Below the pieces are notes generated by a model. It had not been told where the DNA came from and made no database searches. It saw only the letters and a list, made by a program, of their open reading frames with translations. Below, piece by piece: positions 34,226-41,435 of a stretch of DNA of 64,000 bases. Position 1 is the stretch's first letter. The number at the start of each line of letters is the position of its first letter. The position numbers were made by a program, and so were the translations under genes. Source of the DNA: G963663365 sp963663365 (GTDB lineage: Bacteria; Hinthialibacterota; Hinthialibacteria; Hinthialibacterales; G963663365); assembly GCA_963663365.2 (NCBI GenBank), contig CAXXIH010000004.1, positions 1,364,001 to 1,428,000 of the forward strand. Direction: 5' to 3'.

Positions 34226-34852
34226 TCATTCCTTTGTTTGGAATTGTGATGCTTGCGGCGTTTTCTCTCTTTGCTTCCCGGCCTCGAGAAACGTGCTTTT
34301 ATCGGGCGATCTTTTACCCCGAGAAGCCGCTTTGAAATCGCTAATCCTTTGCCGTTCGATTTTTAGGCAATCCGGGCAATAGGTGTCGGTGAAATTTACT
34401 TCTCCTGTTGAGCGCATAAAGTCTTCAAGGGATTTCCAGGTTTCCTTATCTTTTTCGGAATCCCCGGTTCGAATATGTCCGCACCGGCAACAGATCGGTA
34501 GCATTCGTTCGTAAGCCCGTATTTTGGCCAAATCCTGTGCGCGGATTTTACGAATGTGAAAGGTTCCGCTTATCGCAAAAATCATCAGCCCTAATACATA
34601 TCCAAAGGTGTCTTTGATATGTTCGTGGTAGAGATCATCCGCACCAAGAATGGGAATTGAGTCTAAAGCGGGAATTTCATCGGTTAGATCCAAAAAACCT
34701 CCCCAGAAAACCAACATGCCTCCGGCGATCATTCCCAACCGGTGAATCATCTTGGGGCGCGGACGCGTAAAGAGCGCAACGAGAACCGGCATCGTCAGCA
34801 ATGCCATCCTGATGCTGTCGAGCCCGATATCAAACATCAATTTAGACACCAT
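34226..34852 (-). CDS. Membrane protein with a C-terminal four-cysteine motif
   Basis: A 208-residue protein. Three hydrophobic segments fill residues about 12-110 (ALLTMPVLVALF, GMIAGGMLVFWGG, FGYVLGLMIFAISG). Residues about 117-165 hold LPICCRCGHIRTGDSEKD, WKSLEDFM, FTDTYCPDCL, the CxxC...CxxC motif often found at the end of bacterial sensor kinases and response regulators. No kinase or receiver domain is present, and a basic tail of 40 residues follows. Function is unknown; a zinc-binding signalling adaptor is a guess. The gene ends three bases before the aldolase start, so co-translation is likely. Confidence 0.75.
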   Translation of the reverse strand: MVSKLMFDIGLDSIRMALLTMPVLVALFTRPRPKMIHRLGMIAGGMLVFWGGFLDLTDEIPALDSIPILGADDLYHEHIKDTFGYVLGLMIFAISGTFHIRKIRAQDLAKIRAYERMLPICCRCGHIRTGDSEKDKETWKSLEDFMRSTGEVNFTDTYCPDCLKIERQRISDFKAASRGKRSPDKSTFLEAGKQREKTPQASQFQTKE

Positions 34853-35013
34853 CTATTGGCAACTTTCCCGGTACCTGGCAGCCAAATTTGCCCACTCCAA
34901 CTAGTCTAGCACAAACTTGGACCAGCAACGGGTAAATCAAACCAGGAACCTATATTCGCTGTTTTGCAGCTGTCGATGCTAGAGTAATCCTTTGTTCAAG
35001 GAGGTTCGCCGCT

Positions 35014-36600
35014 ATGCAGAAAAGTCTGTCTTTTTCAGGATTATGCTGCTTGTTGGTCATACAGCAGACCGGTCTTAGTTGGGGAGACCGGAGCCTGACC
35101 GATCATTATATCGGGTTCCAGCTGCCCACGGCTGCTTATGACAACCGTAACACGGATGCTGTAATATCGAATTTCTCATCGTATGTATCTTATGGCGTCA
35201 GTGCGGTAGTTACGGCCATCCCCGCTGTGGATACCGACGGTGCCTCTTCTTTTTCTGCGGATGGGCAGAACCTCGATCCCGAGATCGCGGGACGTGTACT
35301 CAAAATTATAGATGCCGCCCATTACCGGTGCATTCCGATTGTTCTTAATCTTTTTGAAGACAAGCCTGGTCTTGTTCTAAAAGACCGGGAGGCTTTTTGC
35401 AATGCCGCCCGCTTGGCGGTCAAGAAATTCGCCGAGGTCGAGAGCGAAGGCAATATCAATCGGTGGAAGATCTTTTTTCTAGTCGATCATTCCAATCCTG
35501 AGGTTGCTTTGGCCTCCGCCCAGGCCGCCCATGAGGTCAATCCGAATCTGCTTGTTGCGGGAATGGTCCGGGATAAGGCCGCTCTGAGCCGGTTTTTGAC
35601 ATCCCAACATATAGATATTCTTGCAATTCAAGATGAAAACCTGCTGCAGACTCTGCTGCAATCCCAGAACAGCGATACCAAACCGGTTTTCGATCTTCGT
35701 ACGCTTGGTCACGGGGGGTGGCTGCAAACACCGGATGGAAAGGTCCTTCAAGGTGTTCGGCGTTCCAAGGAAGACGAGATTTCAAAGGAGATAGAACGTA
35801 ACTTTGATGCGGTTGCCACGGCGCTAGGCAAAGACAATTACAGCTATTTTGCAGCGTTTCCGTCGTGGTTTTCCGGGTCGGAGCGCGGCAAGGGGTATCA
35901 AGATCGTTTTGAAATAGGGGGGATTGGAACACCTGCCGATCCGGGAATCGCTTGGTTTTTGAATCGGCTGGACCGGATGCTTCGTCCTTCCAAAGAGATC
36001 GAAGCGGTTGATCATGATTTCTCTATTAAGGCCGATTGGCTTGCGGCGGCTGAACGTGAAGAAGGCTTTGTGCCTCTCTTCGATGGAGCAACACTGAATG
36101 GCTGGACCTATTTCCCGGAAGACCATCCATGGGTAGTCAATGACGGTTCCATTGTCGGACCGAAGAAATCCGGATCGTGGCTACGCAGCTGGAAACGCTA
36201 TGGCGATTATGTGCTTCGTTTTGATGTCAAACTAACGCCGGGCTGCAACAGCGGAGTGTTTTTGCGCGCGCCTCTGGTTGCCCGGCATTCGCGGAATGGT
36301 ATGGAACTGCAGCTTCTTGGCGTAAGTGAAACACCGACGTTGCATTCGGCCGGAGCGCTCTACAGCGCGGAGGCCGCGCGGATCGATGCTTTCAATCCGC
36401 CGGGCGAGTGGAATGAAGTTGAAGTCTATCTGTGTGGCTACAAAATCCGAGTCACGATTAATGGTCATTGCATCCACGATCTGGACATGGGCGGACACCC
36501 CATCTTAGGTAACCGTCTGTTACGGGGATTCATCGGCCTGCAGGCGCACGGCGCCGGATCGGCCTATTTCCGGAATCTGCGCATCAAAGAATTGCGTTAA
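35014..36600 (+). CDS. Secreted protein: TIM-barrel-like N-terminal region + DUF1080 (3-keto-disaccharide hydrolase-like) domain
   Basis: A 528-residue exported protein, signal peptide about residues 1-24. Residues about 28-320 look like a barrel enzyme: YIGFQLPTAAYDNR, GVSAVVTAIPAVDTDG, RCIPIVLNLFED, WKIFFLVDHSNPEVALA, NLLVAGMVRDKAAL, ILAIQDENLL, AFPSWFSGSERGKG. Residues from about 350 are DUF1080: FVPLFDGATLNGWTYFPED, GSIVGPKKSG, DYVLRFDVKLTPGCNSGVFLR, GMELQLLG, GEWNEVEVYLCGYKIRVTING and FIGLQAHG. AAGGAGG precedes the ATG. DUF1080 proteins are often lyases or hydrolases on oxidised disaccharides. The N-terminal region has no family name I can give. Confidence 0.82.
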   Translation: MQKSLSFSGLCCLLVIQQTGLSWGDRSLTDHYIGFQLPTAAYDNRNTDAVISNFSSYVSYGVSAVVTAIPAVDTDGASSFSADGQNLDPEIAGRVLKIIDAAHYRCIPIVLNLFEDKPGLVLKDREAFCNAARLAVKKFAEVESEGNINRWKIFFLVDHSNPEVALASAQAAHEVNPNLLVAGMVRDKAALSRFLTSQHIDILAIQDENLLQTLLQSQNSDTKPVFDLRTLGHGGWLQTPDGKVLQGVRRSKEDEISKEIERNFDAVATALGKDNYSYFAAFPSWFSGSERGKGYQDRFEIGGIGTPADPGIAWFLNRLDRMLRPSKEIEAVDHDFSIKADWLAAAEREEGFVPLFDGATLNGWTYFPEDHPWVVNDGSIVGPKKSGSWLRSWKRYGDYVLRFDVKLTPGCNSGVFLRAPLVARHSRNGMELQLLGVSETPTLHSAGALYSAEAARIDAFNPPGEWNEVEVYLCGYKIRVTINGHCIHDLDMGGHPILGNRLLRGFIGLQAHGAGSAYFRNLRIKELR

Positions 36601-36610
36601 GCGACTGCCT

Positions 36611-38182
36611 CTACTCGATACGAATAATCCGGTGGGCCGTATAGGTATGACCGAACATATCGGTCGTCCGCACCGTGATGACATGCGAGCCGGTTTCCAT
36701 TCCGGAAGGCAACTTTGCCCGCCAAAGATGATCGGTATCCTGGGGCTCGGAGAGTGTCCGTTTGGGATGCGGATTGATGCTTTTTTCCACCTGATGCATA
36801 AGCACAAAGAATGGATCTTGACCCAGGAATTTTTCCATCTTTACCCAAGGCCCATCGTCTCCTACACGCATCTCTACAGTAGAACGTTCAGAGCCGGCAA
36901 AAATATTGGCAATGACATCGACCAAACCGCTTTTGATACTCCGGACCGATTCGGGCGCAAAGATATGCATCTGATAGTCTGCCGGATGCCGGGCGGCTTT
37001 GAATACGATTTCGTATTTATTTTTATCGAATTTGAAAATGGAATATCCGTTCGGGCCGCCGTCCTGCATGGTCGCATGGGGCACACCCGACATATTCGGC
37101 AATCCACCCCACCACGAACCGCATGTTGTCGCATTGATTAAATGATGGTGCGGCTCTTTGCCATACCAGCCATCTTCCTCTGAGAAGAAGAGATGCCGTT
37201 GACGGTGCCAGTGAGCGGAGATTGAGAAGGTGTAGGGGTGGCTCTGCAATACCGCAAAAAACTCTTTGGTATTGTCGCATTGGTCGAGGGGGATGTGCAT
37301 CATCGGTACGATCAAAGTCGAATCGGGAACACCCGCCAGATCGTTGCGTAAGAAGGTCAGCAAATCATCGGTGAAATGTCCTTTGTAACGTTTCCCGTCC
37401 CAATAAATATTGTCCATAGCGATGAAATGGACGGAGCCGTAATCGAAGGCGTAATAGGATGGGCCGTAGATTCTCTCATAGGTTTCATCGGATAACCGGT
37501 CCGTGCTGCCGTCGTAGTTTGTGTCGTGGTTACCGATGACATTGAACCAGGGTACGCCAATCGAACCGATTGCAGCATTCAGCGCCTCAAACTCATGAAT
37601 ATTGTTAAACACGATATCGCCTAAGGTTACGCCGAATCGCGACTCTGTGCCGATGTTTTCCTCGCAGATATCATGGGCGATATAGTCGATCTCTTCTTGG
37701 TTGCGCGGTTGTGTATCTCCAAAGAAAAGGGCCGAGAACTTGTCCGGTTCATGATTGGGATACAACGGGAAATCGACTGATGCAGGCAACGGGCCTGTCG
37801 GCGCGACTCCCGGTACTTTTAATTGCGGCGAGCCTTCAGGTTTATGAATGTAATAGAAGCGGGGGATTTGATCTTTGCTCACCGGCGAAATCCAGCCGCG
37901 AGGTTTCAGGACAAAGACAATTGTATCGTCGGTGACCGGGATTTTATATGAGCCATCATCTTCCGTCTCCACGACATCGACACCGTTCGATAGGCGTACA
38001 CCTTTCAGCCCACGGTCTCCCCGGTCATAAACTCCATTTCCGTTTTTGTCGTAATACACGATTCCTTTTGCATAGCCTGGTTCGGCTTGGGTCGATGCCA
38101 TCTTTGCGGTGTGCGAGCACGAGCCAAGAATAAATGAAAAGACAATGGCGATAGCGAGCATTGAAGTTGTTTGACGATTCAT
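36611..38182 (-). CDS. Lipoprotein calcineurin-like metallophosphoesterase
   Basis: A 523-residue lipoprotein (lipobox LGSC near residue 22). Residues about 40-110 are a beta-sandwich N-domain (GIVYYDKNGNGVYDRGDRG, SNGVDVVETEDDGSYKIP). The phosphoesterase core holds ALFFGDTQP, VTLGDIVFNN, NVIGNHDTNYDG, LIVPMMHIPL and FSISAHWHRQ, the full set of Asp, Asn and His metal ligands. The C-terminal YQMHIFAPESVRSIKSG and LPSGMETGSHVITVRTTD form a further beta domain. Start at ATG 38182; an upstream TTG at 38194 gives no better leader. The substrate is unknown; family members include surface phosphodiesterases. Confidence 0.9.
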   Translation of the reverse strand: MNRQTTSMLAIAIVFSFILGSCSHTAKMASTQAEPGYAKGIVYYDKNGNGVYDRGDRGLKGVRLSNGVDVVETEDDGSYKIPVTDDTIVFVLKPRGWISPVSKDQIPRFYYIHKPEGSPQLKVPGVAPTGPLPASVDFPLYPNHEPDKFSALFFGDTQPRNQEEIDYIAHDICEENIGTESRFGVTLGDIVFNNIHEFEALNAAIGSIGVPWFNVIGNHDTNYDGSTDRLSDETYERIYGPSYYAFDYGSVHFIAMDNIYWDGKRYKGHFTDDLLTFLRNDLAGVPDSTLIVPMMHIPLDQCDNTKEFFAVLQSHPYTFSISAHWHRQRHLFFSEEDGWYGKEPHHHLINATTCGSWWGGLPNMSGVPHATMQDGGPNGYSIFKFDKNKYEIVFKAARHPADYQMHIFAPESVRSIKSGLVDVIANIFAGSERSTVEMRVGDDGPWVKMEKFLGQDPFFVLMHQVEKSINPHPKRTLSEPQDTDHLWRAKLPSGMETGSHVITVRTTDMFGHTYTAHRIIRIE

Positions 38183-38562
38183 TTTAGATTCCAAAAATAG
38201 AGACGCGAGTGGATAGAATTTGTGCAGAAAAGTGTGATCCGAAACGGTCTCATAGATTGTGATGAATACCTATGCCGTAGGCTCAGATTTTCAAAAAAGA
38301 TACAGGAAACCTATTCATCCGCGAAGTGATCACCTGAAGGCGCGTCCAAACAGCTTTCCGATGTGAGCATTGAACTTTGCCATAAGACAGCATTGCCGGT
38401 TGCCGTAGCGAAAGAATAAGCCAATAATTGCAGCTCCATGCTAGGATTATTCAAGAATTTGGCGTGCCGTTACGCACAGGCGCAGATATCGGGAACCTTA
38501 TTTAGGCGGGATTGAATTTCCGTTTCCGTTTATGCAGACCGTTTCTATCGCTGCTTGAAAGG
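38183..38562. other. Divergent intergenic region, 380 bp
   Basis: It lies between the leftward phosphoesterase and the rightward NRAMP-like gene. I looked for a manganese riboswitch (yybP-ykoY type), since NRAMP genes often have one, and did not find its conserved loops. An in-frame TTG at 38512 is a weak alternative start for the transporter. Nothing else is evident. Confidence 0.35.
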
Positions 38563-39786
38563 ATGTTTCGCGTGTTCAAAAAGTTGCTGCAAATTATCGG
38601 GCCGGGCTTTATTACGGCCTCGGTTGTTTTGGGGCCGGGCAGCATTGCTTCGGCCAGCGATGTCGGTGCGCGTTTTGGAACGGATTTGCTGTGGCTTTTG
38701 GTGCTTGCGATTGTCTGTATGGCTGCCTATGTGAGTATGGCGGCCCGTCTGGGGTGTTGTCTTGAGAAACCACTGCTGCGTGTGGTGGCCGAACGATATG
38801 GCGCATGGCTATCGATTGTACTGGGGATCAGCTCATTCTTGGTTGTGGCCGCGTTTCAATTCGGCAATAACCTGGGTGTTTCTACGGCACTCTCGGAGTT
38901 GACCGGCTTGCCCGAAATCCTTTGGCCGCTTTTATTTACTGTGGCGGCGATTGTTTTCCTTTTCTGGGCAAAGAATGTCTATGCCCTTGTTGAAAAGATC
39001 ATGGCGGTTCTTGTTGCCGTAATGATTCTGGCTTTTTTTGCCAATCTCTTTTTCAGCGGAATTGAACCGGCTCATTTGGTTAAGGGTTTGGTGCCCAAAC
39101 GGCCCGAAGGCGGATTCTCATCGAGCAAAGCTTTGGTGGCAACCAGTTTTTCAGTCATTGCAGCGTTGTATCAGGCTTACCTGGTACGCTCCAAAGGCTG
39201 GAAGATCGACGATTATCCCTCGGTGATAAGAGATGCCTACTCCGGTATTGTTATTGTGGGATTGGTGACCGGAGTCATCTTGATTACATCGGCTGAGGCG
39301 TTTGCGGGAAAAGGAATCACAATAAAGACCGCTGGAGACCTTGCCATTCAATTGGAGGCGCTCTTTGGTCCGGCGGCTCATTTGATCTTTTGTATCGGCC
39401 TGGCCGCGGCGGCGTTTTCATCATTTATTGTAAATGCTTTGTTGGGTGGAGGGCTTTTGTGCGATGGCTTGGGGTGGGATGCTTCAATGAACAGCCGTTC
39501 CGCCAAAATAGCCGCATCCGCCGCTTTGCTGATCGGTATGACGATTGCCGTCGCCATTCTGCACTTGGGATTTAATGCCGTCCGGGCAATCGTTTTTGGG
39601 CAGATGTCTACGCTATTGGCTGTGCCGATTGCCGCTGTCGTTCTGTTTTGGATGGCGAATCAACGTGAGTTTCTTGGCGATCATAAAAACGGAATTATTG
39701 CCAATTTGATTGCCGCCGCCGGATTGATTCTTATTGTGTTTCTTTGGTATGAGACAGCCGGCGGATTGCTTGCCCGGTTTGGCTAA
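38563..39786 (+). CDS. NRAMP-family-like divalent-metal transporter with non-canonical metal-site motifs
   Basis: A 407-residue inner-membrane protein with about 11 helices. The opening KKLLQIIGPGFITASVVLGPGSIASASDVGARFGTDLLW aligns in order with NRAMP helix 1, but the DPGN metal motif is GPGS. Helix 6 (FSVIAALYQAYLVRSKGW) has ALY where NRAMP proteins carry MPH. FQFGNNLGVSTALSEL and IIVNALLGGGLLCDG-type segments agree with the fold. Metal ligands are thus changed and the substrate may not be Mn or Fe. GTG at 38572, nine bases after AAAGGA, is an alternative start to the ATG at 38563. Confidence 0.8.
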   Translation: MFRVFKKLLQIIGPGFITASVVLGPGSIASASDVGARFGTDLLWLLVLAIVCMAAYVSMAARLGCCLEKPLLRVVAERYGAWLSIVLGISSFLVVAAFQFGNNLGVSTALSELTGLPEILWPLLFTVAAIVFLFWAKNVYALVEKIMAVLVAVMILAFFANLFFSGIEPAHLVKGLVPKRPEGGFSSSKALVATSFSVIAALYQAYLVRSKGWKIDDYPSVIRDAYSGIVIVGLVTGVILITSAEAFAGKGITIKTAGDLAIQLEALFGPAAHLIFCIGLAAAAFSSFIVNALLGGGLLCDGLGWDASMNSRSAKIAASAALLIGMTIAVAILHLGFNAVRAIVFGQMSTLLAVPIAAVVLFWMANQREFLGDHKNGIIANLIAAAGLILIVFLWYETAGGLLARFG

Positions 39787-39811
39787 GTATTAGAGAAGGC
39801 CTGCTTATGTT

Positions 39812-41269
39812 CTAAGAAGCATCGGCGTCTTCCGGTACAGGTTGGTTTTCCGTAGCCAAAGCACGGAATTCCCGGATGTCTTTCATGCCCAAAATGCCAC
39901 ACCCGAAAAGAATAACGGGGACCAACAACCCGAAAACAAAAGGCCGCGCCAACCAAAGCGACTCCGGCAAAAGCAGGCTCAATCCATATGCAACAAAACA
40001 ACAAGCGGCGATGCCGAGCCATCGCGCGATGGGTGGGACGAGATTCATACGAATCCGCAGAATCAACAGCATAATGATAAATAGGACATATTGAGAGAAC
40101 AGCGAGGCTACCGCCGCTCCGATGTAGGAGTATCTGGGAATCAAGATGTAGTTGGTTGTAAAACTCAGGACAACCGCGATGAGTAATAGAACCACCAGCC
40201 ACCGCTGCCGGTCACGGGCTGTAAAGATCGAGATTAAAAAACTGTTGCTGATGGCGGAAACCATAGTCCAGGCCAATACCGGCAGCAGGATAGCCATAGC
40301 GTTGTTGCTTTCCGGCCTTAACATCTGAAAGAGACGTGACCACACCGGTGCAAAACCGCCCAACACGATAGCGGCCGGCAGCATGATAGCCAGCATGACA
40401 GACAAGGATTGCCGATAAAGCGCCCGGAAACGTTCTTCATGGCCGGGATACAGGCGGGAGAAGACCGGGAATACGGCCACGATGTAGCCCGATACAACCA
40501 GAGTGACGCCTTCGACGAGATAATTGCTGTACCCATATATTCCAGTTGATTTAGAGCCGACAAGCCATTTTAACATAAGCGCATCCATGCGCAGGTAGAG
40601 CACATTAAAGAAACCATAGACCGCCAAAGGCCATGATTCTTTCAACATGGCCCATGCGGCGCGGAGCGAGCAGCTGCCGTCGGCAATCCGGTAAAAGCGG
40701 TGGATAAAATAAAAGCAGAGCGCGAACCAAAAAACGTTCTCGCTGTACATGCAGGCCACAACAGCCCAAAGCGGGAGTTGGAAGAACAAAGCGCAAAAGG
40801 TATAGGCCAAGGCCAAAATACGGCACGGAGCGTGTGTATAGAAAACATATTCCATCCGTTCCAATGCCGAAAAGCCGCTACGAATGACACCGGTTAGCGA
40901 GATTGTTCCGGAAAAAGTTACTGCGACAAGAATGGTCCAACGTTCAAGAGGTGTAAATTCACCGATATTTACGTAACCAAGCGTGAATAGAATGAAAATC
41001 ACGGCCAGACTGGATTTGATGGCCAAGGCTGTGGCCGTATAGGTTGGTAGCATGTCTTTACGGCGTGCGCCGTCCCGCGTAACCAGATTATCCAGACCGC
41101 CATCGATGAAATTCCGGCTAATACCCGCAAAGGCCATGGCAATATAGACCACGCCAAACTCTGTTTCTCCTAGAAAATGCGCCAACAGGATATAACGTAT
41201 CAGGCCGGATGCCCGTCCGAAGACATTGAAGAGCAACATGAAGATCGTGTTTCGAAAGAGCGCGGTCAT
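39812..41269 (-). CDS. Polysaccharide flippase (Wzx/MATE-like, oligosaccharide export)
   Basis: A 485-residue protein with about 14 hydrophobic segments and few loops. The opening FRNTIFMLLFNVFGRASGLIRYILLAHFLGETEFGVVYIAMAFAG matches the first helices of Wzx-type flippases, and YLRMDALMLKWLVGSKSTGIYGYSNYLVEG is the mid-protein hallmark. YIGAAVASLFSQYVLFIIML occurs late. It would turn lipid-linked glycan units across the inner membrane. It is divergent from the ligase/glycosyltransferase fusion, 166 bp away, so the two belong to one surface-polysaccharide unit. Confidence 0.9.
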   Translation of the reverse strand: MTALFRNTIFMLLFNVFGRASGLIRYILLAHFLGETEFGVVYIAMAFAGISRNFIDGGLDNLVTRDGARRKDMLPTYTATALAIKSSLAVIFILFTLGYVNIGEFTPLERWTILVAVTFSGTISLTGVIRSGFSALERMEYVFYTHAPCRILALAYTFCALFFQLPLWAVVACMYSENVFWFALCFYFIHRFYRIADGSCSLRAAWAMLKESWPLAVYGFFNVLYLRMDALMLKWLVGSKSTGIYGYSNYLVEGVTLVVSGYIVAVFPVFSRLYPGHEERFRALYRQSLSVMLAIMLPAAIVLGGFAPVWSRLFQMLRPESNNAMAILLPVLAWTMVSAISNSFLISIFTARDRQRWLVVLLLIAVVLSFTTNYILIPRYSYIGAAVASLFSQYVLFIIMLLILRIRMNLVPPIARWLGIAACCFVAYGLSLLLPESLWLARPFVFGLLVPVILFGCGILGMKDIREFRALATENQPVPEDADAS

Positions 41270-41435
41270 GGCCAGATGGGCAGAATCAATGGGATGTTCG
41301 GCAGGTTTGCGCTACCTAACACAACTTCGCCGAACATTTTCTCCTTTATCAAAAACCGGCCTATTGCCGGAAGACCGTCCAGAAACGGGATGCCGCCAAC
41401 TTCTGTAACGGCCAAGTCATAGTAACCTATTGCAG

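Noticed and set aside
38183..38562. Manganese (yybP-ykoY) riboswitch before the NRAMP-like gene
   Set aside because: The conserved loop sequences are absent.
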